From contig OX336393.1 of assembly GCA_946902985.2 (NCBI GenBank), forward strand, positions 130,042,533-130,106,532: DNA of 64,000 bases, given 5' to 3'. Positions 45,894-56,863 of the stretch are shown piece after piece. Position 1 is the first letter of the stretch, and each line of letters opens with the position of its first letter. This DNA comes from Meconema thalassinum. Its lineage: Eukaryota; Arthropoda; Insecta; Orthoptera; Tettigoniidae. The translations under genes were made by a program, and so were the position numbers. The notes beneath the pieces were generated by a model. It saw only the letters and a list, made by a program, of their open reading frames with translations, was not told where the DNA came from and did not search any database.

Positions 45894-47403
45894 TGCACCG
45901 CCCTCCTAAAATAAACATATTCTTGGCGTGCCTCCCAGCTGCATCACTGGAACCAACCAGAAAAGAAAGGAGTACGCAGTGGAAATGGATGTTAATTTCT
46001 GACCTGTGCTGGGCCCGTACTTGCAGGCCAGATGTGCCGAGCGACTCCAGACTCCGTGAAGGTGGTCCCACGACGAGTGGTAGGAATACCCTCCTGGTGC
46101 TAGACAGCTAGAATAAGTTAGGCCTAGGTTTGAAGAGAGAGAGAGAGAGAGAGAGAGCGAGCAGCCCGATCGCCCAACACTACTAAATGAGACACATGGG
46201 TAAAGAAATGGAAATTTAATGAATTGAAACCGAACACACAAAGAAACCCGGCCAGAATAACACACACAAAAAAGAATACCCTTCACCTAGGGGTCAAATA
46301 AAGTCACTTTCAAACGGGGAAGATAAATATAAATAACAATAAATAACTTACGATAGTAAATAACGTTAACAAATTAAATTCATACCTGTGCTCACTTCGG
46401 TGAAAACGATGTAAAAAGGGAGGAAGTAAAAGATCAAGAGGCAATCGAGCCGGTCGCTGGTCAACAACAATCACTTCTCTGCCTAGAGGTGGATGGTTGT
46501 CATGACGACCACAAATAACAAGCATAGCAAAGATAAAACAAGAGGCTGTGTGCGTGTCGCAAAGGCTGTGGCGAGCAATGGGGATGCGATCGAGCTGGCA
46601 GTCCCCAGAGAAAAGAAAAGCAAAACCAAAGATACTATAAGAAGAAACAAATGACGTCAGGTGTCCGTGAAATATATCAAGATACATACACGCAGTCAAA
46701 CACACAAAATGCCAGCCGACGATGCAGAAATAAAACTCAAAGCAACTCGTGCTTGTAGGTAGTCTAGCAAAACATGCTAAACCTATATGGTCCCCAACTT
46801 ACGTTCCGAGTTCGAGCTGAATACGGTAAGGCCTACTTAAAGTTACCGCCGTGATCCAGTTGCCCGAAGCATGGAATGAAGGGAAAACATAAGGGCTAAA
46901 ATATATGGTGTCATGCCTCGTGTTGGGAGAATGGTCGAAACGCCAACGTCCACAAACCACGGGAGACCCATTCGAAGATATGCCCAGTCAAAACAGCATC
47001 AATGCACCTGGCAGCAAGAAAAACATACACTCACAAAATCACTCGCAGATATATTTCACGGCACAAATAAAAGGTTAAACGAAGACTCAAACAAAATAAA
47101 ACAGGAGACCGCCATTACGATTGGTTCCACAGCAAATCCAAGCACACGACGAAGATCAAAAAGAAAGGTTAAATTTAGGAAATGAGCATAGTGGACACAA
47201 GGTTTGATGTATTACTTACATGAGTAAATGGAAGGCTTCGGCATAATAACAATGTTAAATAAAAAGGAAAAACATTACATTTTAAATAATAAGGCGGAGA
47301 GCCTCAAGGCACGTCCGGACAGAAAGCATCTCACATGGCGTCTGAGTCTACCGGGACGGCCGCCAAAGAAAATAAAGAAATGAGAGATGTTAAACATGGC
47401 TCA
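45894..47403 (-). repeat. 5' LTR of the Gypsy element (1,510 bp)
   Basis: Same ends as the 3' LTR. It differs from it at three visible substitutions and in GA-repeat length (46133-46157). It is followed on the right by the GTCA target duplication at 47404-47407. Confidence 0.9.
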
Positions 47404-48039
47404 GTCAGTAGGTCTCGTGGTTCTTACTTCTGATGAGTAGTATCTGCTTTCTATGAATGAGAACTCGTTGGTTAGTTTGTAGAAGTATTTATTAATCTTT
47501 GACGATTCAATATATACAAGTTAACACCAGACAGTCAACCTGTTTAGTTGCTGCTGTAACTGGAAGAGACCTTTGCTTCTGAGCCCAGGTCCTTTTATAC
47601 AAAATCCCTTCATAACAAAGTGCGTTACAGTAGAGGGGCGTACTAGATAACATGTATGTGGAAATATATATCTTACAGGATATGGACTCATGTCTTTGAT
47701 AACAGTTCCGTGAATTTGATCACTCACAGCTGTTGCTGTTAATACATCTGGAAATAACAGATTAAGTAATCATATGAGGAAATGTACAGGGCCATTTCCT
47801 TAGTCCTTCTAGGAAGTATTTGATAAATAATAATCTACAGATAGTAAACCAAATGTGTTGAAGATAACATGTTTGTGAAGGAAGCATTTCCTTGTTTCCT
47901 AGAATGAGCATTGTTCCAGTTAACACGTTGATAATAGCATATTGAGAAATACATTGGGCAATGGTGTTCCTTCTATAGGAAGAATGACCATAACCTAAGT
48001 TTAGAATGGAGTCTGGGGTTCGACCCTGGACGGTATACA

Positions 48040-49370
48040 TAACTCTATTACTGTATTTCTGTATCTTGACCACTCCATTTCAATGTCCTGCAATTCTTTC
48101 CCATCTACTCTTTGGAATATCTCATCAATCATTTCCATGTATTTCTGCCTGGAGATTTTCAACTTTAATCGCTGTGCAAGCGGACATCACGTTCTGCACT
48201 TCAGCTTTACTAAGCTTTACTAAGCTTAATTCACAGCAAATCAGTTTGTAGTCCGTTTCATCAAAGAAACCCCTGAATACCCTTTATTTTCGTATCAATT
48301 TCCTAAATTCAAAGTCAGTAATGGCATAGTCTATTATTGACCTGGTTCATCTTCCCTCTAATATGTATCTGTGAATCCCTTTAAGCTTCGAGAATTAGTT
48401 CACAACAAATAACCCCATGCTATCACAGGAGCCCAGTAAACATTTCCCATTGGTGTTCGCTTCGCTACCCTCATAGGGGGGATAAGGCTGCTTGAGCTTT
48501 TGGTTCTCGCTTCATAAAAAGTGAGTTATCGTGCAGTTCGCTACTCCTGTGGAGGTCCGGGCTGGGACATACAGAGCCCGCTGATGAGCCGGCTTGGTGT
48601 CATAGGCGAAACCCCACACAAGACACGGCATAAACCTAGACATATTGTTGAGTTTTATGATCATTATTGCTAATATTCACTACCACATCACTCAGTGCCT
48701 CATAACATCTGTCTACTTCCCCTTGATCCGCCCCTTCACATGGAGCGTACACTGAGGCAATCTTACCCGATTTCCTGACATTTCCAAATCTATCCACATT
48801 AATCGTTCATTTACGCACATCACAGAAACTATGTTACGCTCCAAGGTTCTCTTGACATAAAGCCTTATTCCTCGCTTTGCCCTACCTCATTTTATATCTG
48901 ACAGGTATACCTTGTAATCTCCTGCTTAATATGGCCGCTATTTTTGCTCGTAAATCCATATATTCCAGTAACTTCCTAAGTTTATATCCTTTTAGGAATG
49001 TACTGAACAAATGGTTTATAGAAACGGCAGAAATGGCTAATGGAATCGTTGATTTCAACATGAAATATGATACAGTTATACTAAACCAGTTGTTTACGAA
49101 GTATTATCGTAGCGCATCCGTCGCGTAATGGTTGCGACTTTGGCTCATAGTCTGGGGGTTCAAATTATTTTACTTCGTTTCTTTGGTACCTCCTCTCCAT
49201 CTCCCTCTATTTTAAATTCACCAATCCCAAGAATATCCAATCCCATCCTATTTGCTGCCTCAGCTAGCTCTGCATTCATTGTTCCGTAACCTCTCTCGAA
49301 TAGGATACCTACCAGTTCAATTCCCCGTTCGTTTCCAAGGAGTCCGTGACCTGTCAGGTATCAGTGGGTC
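48040..49370 (-). pseudogene. LINE E endonuclease region, interrupted
   Basis: Minus-strand fragments in order: ELAEAANRMGLDILGIGE (start of the apurinic-type endonuclease, 49370-49190), IASVYAPCEGADQGEVDRCY EALSDVV (48820-48650), NGKCLLGSCDSMGLFVVN, and RSIIDYAITDFEFRK (48430-48280). The order matches LINE endonucleases. Unrelated sequence interrupts it at ~48440-48640 and ~48880-49190. There are stops in all frames. It is probably the 5' part of the LINE whose RT lies at 34925-39053. Between it and the Gypsy element, 47408-48035 is unassigned; nothing recognised. Confidence 0.6.
49112..49160 (+). other. tRNA-like SINE head
   Basis: CGTCGCGTAATGGTTGCGAC and GGGGGTTCAAAT resemble A- and B-box promoter segments with a CAT anticodon-like triplet between them. 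It lacks a complete acceptor stem, so it is more likely a SINE head than a tRNA gene. Confidence 0.3.
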
Positions 49371-49619
49371 AAGACATTTTTAGCAGATTTAGAAAGTACA
49401 AGTGAAGCAGTTTGCTAGCCATACTTACACAGGACACTACAGTATGAGTTTCACCACTTGGAACACATACGTGAGTTGGGCAGTCCTAGCCGCCTGAGCA
49501 CAAGGAGGTTCACGACAAAGAGTAGGCTATGTCCCGACTGTCAGGACCTCTTACAAGGCCTCTCAGCCGTTGACCATGGTTCACGAACTAGGACGTGACT
49601 AACCATGAACCAACTTTTA

Positions 49620-50115
49620 TCATTTCAAATGATTTTGTCTACTTCATCGTTATGCTTTGCTCTACCGTTATGCGTTACGGTTACGGCGTGTATGACGTCG
49701 TCATGTTGTTCAGTGCATATGCACCGAGTCTGAGTTTACTCCTGGGGTCTGGCGTTATGCGATACGGAGACGGCGAGTGTGTGACGTCAAGCGGCAGAGT
49801 GCACCACCCGCTCTCCGTTTCCCGTGCGGGAAGCCTAAGTTAAAGGGTAATGGCGTCTGTTGAGTCTGAGTTTACTCTTGGGGTCTGGCGTTGTGCGATA
49901 CGGAGACGGCGAGTGCGTGACATCATGCAGCAGAGTGCACCCTCCACTCTCCGTTCCCCTCGCGGGAAGCCAAAGTTAATGGGTAATGGAGTCTGTTGAA
50001 ACGTCCTGGGGCTTCGAGTGAAGCGAGAAGCCCTCCTGAGCCTTTCTAACATGTGTAGCATTTGTAGCATGCGTCATTTGAAATGATATAAAGTCTAGTC
50101 TTTCAGACTGACTGT
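49620..50115 (+). repeat. Dispersed repeat with 136 bp tandem duplication
   Basis: Same family as 18036-18345, ending in the same GATATAAAGTCTAGTC block. Inside it a 136 bp unit beginning GAGTCTGAGTTTACT is present twice (49726-49861 and 49862-49997), with TGACGTCA/TGACATCA and a GGGGTCTGGCGTT segment in each. The flanks 49371-49619 and 50116-50980 hold nothing I recognise. Confidence 0.65.
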
Positions 50116-50984
50116 ATCATTTTGATGACTATGAATTATTTTAATGACATTTTATTATTGTAAACTATTCAAGAAAATAATCACAGTACTAAATAATTAC
50201 TTTCATTTACTTGTCACCTATGTTATATAATTCATTATTTTCCGAATAATTGCATAATTATCTGTATGCTAATTCTTCCATCTTGTAAATAGTCTATTGT
50301 GAAAGCTTGAGGTGTCTTTTACAAATTGATGAAAATTTTATAGCTTTTGCTATGAAGTATTGTATTTAAAAATATATTTGATCCTCTACAAGATGTTATT
50401 TCCAGTGTGAAAAGCTGTAGTTATAGCCTAGTCAACAGCCAAAAGTAACTTCTGTATGGTTGGTAATATAACTTTTGACCAGTTATGTACTATTGTCTTC
50501 CGAAACTCTTTAATGTTAGTGTACACCACGTGCTGTATCATTCATAGCCACTTCCCCGATGGCCTGGGTTTGATTGTCAGCTCTGCCAAGACATTTAATT
50601 CTGGTTTGAGGTATTCGAAAGGCATGGAAGTTGCCCAGGTGGTGTCAGTGTCAAAGACTTGCTCCCTGCCAAAGTACATACAAGAGTATTGTTTGGAATA
50701 GGTACTCACGTAACCCTCAAGAGGGCAGCACCGTCAGATACAGATTGAGAATTCTGTGTATATCCATGTGTATCTTTGATTTTCGATTCTCTTTTCTTAT
50801 TGGTTATGTTCTTTGCTGGGAAAATAATTGTTAATAAACGAGTATACATTAGTCTCTCCTTTGAAACAAATATGGTTTTATTTTGGATCTGAGGAGAGAG
50901 CTTGTCCATATAATTTGTGGGCAGGAACAAGTATAAATCCACTGATATTTCTTAATAAGACGAACTGATTCTAATGATATTTGA

Positions 50985-51290
50985 CATCCCTGACTCTTGA
51001 CAATTATGTGGATTGTCCCAGACGCTGGTGGAATGCTGCATGGAGTGAAATGGTAAAAGCTGTCATGGTCCCCTGCAAGAATATGCTGCGAGAGTATGAC
51101 ATCCAGGCAGGTTGTTGTTGTCGTCTAGGATCAAATGACCTCGTAGTTCCTCCCCTTAAAACAACAATAACTAACTAACCAGGCAGGTTGCCTCAGAAGC
51201 TGTGTATAGCCTGCTACAAGAGTATGACAATTTGGTAGGTTGTCCCAGAAGCTGGTGAAATGCTCAGACAGCAACCTGCACGCAGTGAGA
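50985..51290 (+). repeat. Degenerate tandem repeat (three units of ~80-90 bp)
   Basis: The block GTTGTCCCAGAAGCTGGTG, in variants, recurs near 50996, 51187 and 51239, usually preceded by AGAGTATGACA. It is interrupted by the SINE-tail insertion at 51115-51178. Confidence 0.5.
51115..51178 (+). mobile_element. 64 bp SINE-tail insertion with 12 bp target duplication
   Basis: CCAGGCAGGTTG flanks it at 51103-51114 and 51179-51190. The insert shares CCTCG...CCCCTTAAAACAACAA TAACTAAC with the insertion at 35076-35137. Confidence 0.8.
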
Positions 51291-51882
51291 TGTTAAAGCG
51301 CTCTCATAGGCTCTGCAGTAACCTAATATCCACGGGTTGGAATCGTTTAAAATGCAGTTATACATCGCGAGGTGTAACTTGAGCCCCAAGCACTGAGAAC
51401 AAGGGGGCTTGTTTACGGTAAGTATTAATCGCCTGGAGAACCATTTTATGGCTGGCGGCACACGAGAAGAGCTCGCCTGCCTTCTGCGCTCTTAATCAGG
51501 TGTTCGCTTTCCTCAAATCAGTGTTGCCAAATTAGCGACAACCATAGCTCTATTCGAAATATATTGAAAAGATCTAGAGAGCTAGTTTGAATATTTACTT
51601 AGAAGTTAAATTTATAATTTTTGTTTTCATTGGGACAAGGAAATAGCCAGAGCAATGTTGCCAATTGCGAAATGTAGGCACTAGTGTTTCCTTCATGTTG
51701 TTAATATGCTTAGGGATTATTTTGAATGAACAGTATGTGAGGGAAGGGGCATAAGTATAGCTAATGTCGTACAATGTGCGATGTGGGGTTACCATCCTCC
51801 TTTGGATTACAAGTACTCCATTAGCAGATTAGCCACCATCTTTTTTTAAAGAATTACATTACATTACATTAGGCGAGAAAAC

Positions 51883-52568
51883 CCGTGCGAGAAATCTCGC
51901 ATGTTCATAAACCACACTTTCCCCAATAGGTTTATAATGAGAGACTTAAGGAAAAAGGTTGTTATGTTTTTATCTCAGCCAAATGATTATAGAACACTAT
52001 TTACGTTTCAGGCATCCTTACGGCCAAAATGCGAACTGAGCAGCAATAATGTCGCGTGCTTTCCTACAACGACAGTATTTGCAAATCGCACACTTCTTAC
52101 AAAAACTGATATTTATGAAATTAGAAAGCAATTCGTCACTGCTAATGTAATTTGTATGCTGAGTCCATTGATTGAAAGCTTAGCCGTAACACTCACCGGT
52201 AATTCGATATTAATGAAATTATACGACTTGAGCACACATTCCTTTAAATTACAGTCTCTGAAATCCATGCAAAATGATAAAGGAAAGACCTCAGAATATT
52301 AAAATGACATGAAACAGGCGTCACAGCGGCCAAAATGTGAAGTGGACAGCAATTATGGAGCGTATCTTCCTGTAGCAACAGCATTGAAAATCGCACACTT
52401 TGAACAGTTTTTTAAAAGTCATTTTTTAAAGAAATTATAGATATTTATGAAATTAGAGTGCAATTCGTCACTGGTAATATGTATTCTCTTTCATTTGAAT
52501 GCTCGTTTTTCACGATCGGTCGCTTGTGAGCGCCGCAGGAGGGATCTATACTACAGAAATAATATATG
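51883..52568 (+). mobile_element. Retroposon-like repeat with 15 bp target duplication (copy 1)
   Basis: ATTAGGCGAGAAAAC occurs at 51868-51882 and 52569-52583. The insert begins with a TGCGAGA/TCTCGCA hairpin and holds two diverged copies of a block with ACGGCCAAAATG, CAAATCGCACACTT and ATTTATGAAATTAGA (around 52020-52150 and 52322-52480). A related copy lies inverted at 62252-62575. An ORF of 133 codons inside has no recognisable domain and I do not call it. Confidence 0.65.
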
Positions 52569-52714
52569 ATTAGGCGAGAAAACAACTATTTAAACGACCG
52601 AATATGAAATAAATATTATATGAGATATTTATTTAAAAAAATAACACACTTTTATGTACAAATACATATTAGGTCCTCCCTCACATTTTGTACACAACAG
52701 AAAGTATCCAGATA

Positions 52715-53504
52715 CAGTAGAGTCTCGCAAACTCGGCATTCCGGATTTCTCGGCCACCCTGACAGGAAAAATAAAATCATGATTCTTGTTTGTTTTCGTA
52801 TTTCCGCACAGAGCGTTATTATGTTTTCTTTCGTCTTCTCCATCAATGGAATTATCGACAGTTAAATACGACGCGAAACAAGTTGACCTACAATATATAG
52901 TAAGAAGAGTAAAGACGACCTGATAACTACTGGAACTGTACAGCACTGTAAATGCACGAACTGTTGGTAGTAAGAAGTAAACAAACGGTTCTCGCGCAGG
53001 TTTTTATTTGATTGCGCATTCTCCGCAATTCTGTTTCTTCGCCATCTTCGTGACGAGGCTTCAAGAAACCGGTTTCAAAGCGAAAAGCAAAAGAACATTG
53101 CTTACTTTTTTTTGAAAAAAAAAAAAAAAAGTAAATGGTAATTTTCATTAAGTGAAAATACTATTTGCCTACGGGAATTGTTTCGTACATATACTGTACA
53201 GTGTACATATTATAAAAATAATTTGTAGGCCTAGTTTTCCTAAGTTCTCTTTTATAATTTACAGTAATTGTTTTCCATGATTTTTATGCAGTACTGAACT
53301 ATATATTCAAGTACTGTAATTGAACTTAATCAATTTAAAACTTGTGTTTCTGTTAAAAACAAATAAATGTACTGCATTGCATTGCTTTTAAACCAAAACA
53401 AACAGCTTATTTCGTCTTTTTAACACATTTCCCGATAACCCGGCATTTTCGCAAACTCGGCCATTCTTCGGTCCACATTAGGCCGAGTTTTCGAGACTCT
53501 ACTG
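52715..53504. mobile_element. pogo/Tigger-like MITE with TA target duplication
   Basis: Inverted termini CAGTAGAGTCTCGCAAACTC (left) and, reverse-complemented, CAGTAGAGTCTCGAAAACTC (right), continuing GGC on both, bounded by TA at 52713-52714 and 53505-53506. No transposase domain is recognisable inside. An A tract lies at 53107-53130. Confidence 0.75.
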
Positions 53505-53876
53505 TACCTTCAAAGTAAGCTTTTTCAAGTGAATAGCACATTGGGAATTCAAGAAGTATTAAAACAGTACATCTCAAGAAGCACACACAACGAACACATA
53601 ATAGAACAACATTTATATAACGTACGAAAAATCATTTACCCTGTATAAATTACAATTTCTGTTTGATCTCAAATCTTGACCGCAACTCAAAACTTTTATA
53701 CGTTATTTTAAATGATAATTTATATTTTTTGGTTGTATATTTGATTAAATTACTTTGTAACAGATCTGATTTCTATAGTTTTTGAGTATTTCAAGAGAAT
53801 CTCTAAATTTCCATATAGTTTCAATTACTCGTAATTTTATACGTTTTAATAGTTTCTACCGCCAACTTAAGATTGC

Positions 53877-53915
53877 TGATGACGACTGCACAGTGGTCGA
53901 AACTAGTCCTGTTAT
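53877..53915 (+). ncRNA. Hammerhead-like core motif (uncertain)
   Basis: CTGATGA, then a 5 bp stem CGACU/GGUCG with a 7-nt loop, then CGAAAC-like closing AAAC. This resembles the CUGAUGA-stem II-GAAA core of hammerhead ribozymes carried by Penelope-like and other retroelements. Stems I and III are not established. Confidence 0.3.
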
Positions 53916-54049
53916 GTATAACAACTAATAATAATATTTTTTATTGACTATCGGTTGGTTTATTTAATTCCATTTAGGTTTCAATTAGTTTGTTTGTGTC
54001 TACTTGTGTTCTTTCTTATTAATAAACGGAAATTACTTACTGGACGTAC

Positions 54050-55092
54050 AACATTTTGAAAACGACTGGAATAAAGTACAGGGATAGGAGCGTGATCTAC
54101 AATGTATACAGAAACCAGACAGCAGTCATTCGAGCTGAAAAACATGAGAGAGAAGATGATATTCAGAAAGGTGTAAGGCAAGGCTGCAACTTATCACCCA
54201 TACTTTTCATTCTTTACATCGAACAAGCAATGACGGAAATTGGAGAAAAATTTTAAATGGGACTGAAGATTCAAGGAGAAATAATGTCAACTCTGAGATT
54301 TGCCGATGACATAGTCATCTTGGCCGACACGCTTGAGGATTTGAATGAGATTCTGAATGGTATGGACTCCGTTTTGACGAAAGAATTCATGATGAAAATT
54401 AATAAATGTAAAACAAAAATATTGGAATGCAGCCGAAATAAATCAGAAACCTCTATGGACATCAAATTGGCAGGTGAAAAACTAAAGGAAGTAGGAGACT
54501 TCTGTTACTTAGGAAGCAAAATAACCAGTGATGGACGAAGCAAAGAGGATATAAAAAGTAGGTTATCTCAGGCAAGAAAGGCATTTCTACAGAAAAGGAA
54601 TCTGTTAACATCGAATATAGATTTAGGTATTAGGAGGTCATTTTTGAAGGCCTTTGTCTGGAGCGTGGCGCTCTATGGAAGTGAAACTTGGACTATTGCT
54701 GCAGAAGAAAAGAGGAGCATTGAAGCGTATGAAATGTGGAGTTACAGGAGAATGATGAAGATCATATGGGTAGATAGGGTTACAAACGAAGAGGTATTAA
54801 GACGAATTGGAGAGGAGAGATGTTTCTAGCGACTGCTAATGAAGAGAAGAGATAGGTTGGTAGGACACATACAAAGACGCCCAGGAATAGCAAGCTTAGT
54901 AATGTAAGAAAGGGTCGAGAATAAGAACTGTAGGGGTAGACCAAGTTTAGAATACCGGTTTGTTAAACAGATTGCCTCGGATGTATGGTGTGGTAGCTAT
55001 GTAGAGATGAAACGATTAGCTAGGACAGGGAGGCATTGAGGGCTGCATCAAACCAGTCAAAAGACTGAAAACTCAAACAACAATAACAACGT
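54050..55092 (+). pseudogene. LINE reverse-transcriptase, 5'-truncated (family C)
   Basis: The plus strand encodes RT from palm to C-terminus: VIYNVYRNQTAVIRAE, GVRQGCNLSPILFILY, LRFADDIVILAD (catalytic pair), CYLGSKITSDGRSKEDI, FVWSVALYGSETWT, MWSYRRMMKIIWVDRVTNEEV, then GHIQRRPG and GRPSLEYRF. The main stretch 54257-54829 is open for 190 codons; a TAA at 54254 and later stops break the rest. It ends in an ACAACAATAACAAC tail at ~55075-55092. The N-terminal RT and endonuclease are absent, typical of a truncated insertion. Confidence 0.8.
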
Positions 55093-56016
55093 AACTTATG
55101 TAATTCAAATCTGAATATATATTTTTAAATTTCTGATAAGAATCTGAGTAAAACAATTTAATTTATTATGATTATTTGAAGAATACAATAAAACAATCCA
55201 GTATGGAAGGCGATGCTCTATGTTTTTTCCAACCACTGTGTAAGGAAACAGCAACAGGAGAGAGGCCGATGTTGCCGCTGATTCGATAGGAGCCACTGCA
55301 TGGAAGTGCCGTAGTGTTTTTTTTTTTTTTTTTTTTAACCGACAAGTGGGTGGCGCCATCGTTTAGCCATTAGTAACGAATGAAAGAAAGAGACACTTAA
55401 AGTTTAGTTTCGTTTTGTTCTGAATTCTTATTGGCTTCAGTCAGAGTCACGAACGAGGCTTGCATCGCAGTGTAGTAGCCGTAATGATTGATGAAGGCAC
55501 ATCAGATATCATTGGACATGGATAAACACCCAACACCGTTATAATAACCGGGGAAGAGACATATGGGAACACACTTTTTCGATATTGATACTCACCGAAG
55601 AATTCCAGTTCGTTCTTTATGAAAAGGAGAAATCGTAATTTATTGGCAGCATGAGACGAAAAGGGCGACTTTGTTGTCGGAAATACGTAAGACGAATTCA
55701 CAATAAATGATGGTGAGAGAGAAAGAAGGCACTAAGTCGTAATTTTTAAATAACAATGGGCTAAATGGCACTTAAAGGGTTTAACTCGGGTTATCAAATT
55801 TATTTTCAATAACAATAATACAGGGTTGTCGAAAAATAATGCCAACATTTCAAAAAAGTATAGCACCGAAACCCTTTATGTTAAACGTGTAATTCTTTCA
55901 CTGAACGCCAGCTGGTTAAAGTAAGTTTTGTTTTGGAGGGGACGTGACCTTGCTATGCGCACACTAGTTGCGCAGTAGCCAAGGTCGGCCGGGGGCGCGT
56001 GCACCAATGACTGCAC

Positions 56017-56135
56017 CACCCGACAAACTGCACCTGATTGCAAAGCTGTCATTCGATGGTTTAATCAGTTTAAGGAAACAGCGACTGTAGAGAAAAAATC
56101 TAGGCCAGGCCGACCACCAACATCAGCATTGAACG
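56017..56135 (+). pseudogene. Transposase N-terminal helix-turn-helix relic
   Basis: Plus strand reads CKAVIRWFNQFKETATVEKK then SRPGRPPTSA, the helix-turn-helix with RPGRP linker typical of insect IS630/mariner-like transposases (DUF4817-like). About 40 codons survive, without start codon. Confidence 0.7.
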
Positions 56136-56144
56136 CACGCTTTC

Positions 56145-56299
56145 CCAATGGCTGGATTGGTACGTGCAATCATTTCAGGAGTAACTGTCAAGATGGCGGC
56201 AGAAATTCGCTCCCTCAGGTGCTCCAAATCCCGAATTTTTTCTTCATACACAATGTTTTTAATGTACCCCCAGAAAAAAATATCCAAAGGGGTGAGGTC
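56145..56299 (-). pseudogene. Transposase C-terminal relic, opposite strand
   Basis: Minus strand reads DLTPLDIFFWGYIKNIVYEE and continues KIRDLEHLRERISAAI. The DLTPLDxFxWG block carries the third catalytic acid of IS630/mariner transposases. It is open for ~52 codons. It faces the N-terminal relic instead of following it, showing an internal inversion. Confidence 0.75.
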
Positions 56300-56519
56300 C
56301 GGACTTCATTGGCGTGCGCGCCCCCGGCCGACCTTGGCTACTGCGCATCTAGTGTGCGCATAGCAAAACAAAACTTACTTTAACCAGCTGGCGTTCAGTG
56401 AAAGAATTACACGTTTAACATAAAGGGTTTCGGTGCTATACTTTTTTGAAATGTTGGCATTATTTTTCGATGACCCTGTATTAATAGACTACATAATATG
56501 GCTTTGGGGCTAATAGGTC

Positions 56520-56580
56520 GGGTGACATTTAAAAACCGACGTTTCGGAACAACTACTTGTCCCTTTATCAAGGTTTGTCA
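56520..56580 (-). ncRNA. Hammerhead-like core motif (uncertain)
   Basis: The minus strand has TTGATAA, a 7 bp stem GGGACAA/TTGTTCC with loop GTAG, then CGAAACGTCGG. Same architecture as at 53877 and 61836, but with a changed core base (GATAA). Confidence 0.25.
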
Positions 56581-56582
56581 AG

Positions 56583-56595
56583 AAAGAAAGTAGGA

Positions 56596-56631
<36 letters not shown>

Positions 56632-56650
56632 AGGAAGGAAGGAAGGAAAT
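56583..56650. repeat. AAAG/AAGG microsatellite
   Basis: About seventeen tetranucleotide units, starting as AAAG and passing into AAGG. Confidence 0.9.
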
Positions 56651-56863
56651 AAGGAATGAGTAAACAATGGCATATAACCTCCATAGATAAATGGTATAAG
56701 ATAGGAAGCCATGACGAAACAAATAGTTAGTCCATGACCTCCTGAGACCAAGAACATGTTGGTAATGAAACTATAGAGGGTAGCCATGATTTACGCAAGC
56801 GATAACCATCACGCAACAGAATAATATTAATAATAATATTAATAATAAAATTTATTAAACACA

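Larger units (their letters stand above)
39058..47403 (-). mobile_element. Ty3/Gypsy LTR retrotransposon, complete structure
   Basis: 8,346 bp on the minus strand: 5' LTR (45894-47403), primer site, leader, gag, pol by -1 frameshift, non-coding 3' region, 3' LTR (39058-40577), flanked by GTCA. By eye the LTRs differ by three substitutions plus a GA-repeat length change, so the insertion is young. It still looks structurally whole, but pol carries two nonsense codons. It lies within or beside the remains of LINE E. Confidence 0.92.
55821..56478. mobile_element. IS630/mariner-type element with ~190 bp inverted repeats
   Basis: Bounded by TA (55819-55820, 56479-56480). The ends read CAGGGTTGTCGAAAAATAAT and, reverse-complemented, CAGGGTCATCGAAAAATAAT; the inverted match extends ~190 bp on each side to a GGCCGGGGGCGCG segment. 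The middle holds relic transposase parts on opposite strands. Flanking 55093-55818 carries a T20 tract (55317-55336) and nothing recognisable. Confidence 0.8.

Noticed and set aside
49112..49160. A functional tRNA gene
   Set aside because: Box-like segments exist but no full cloverleaf or acceptor pairing could be drawn.
51901..52302. A 133-codon ORF as a protein gene
   Set aside because: It falls inside a retroposon-like repeat, has no domain, and the second copy of the repeat does not preserve it.
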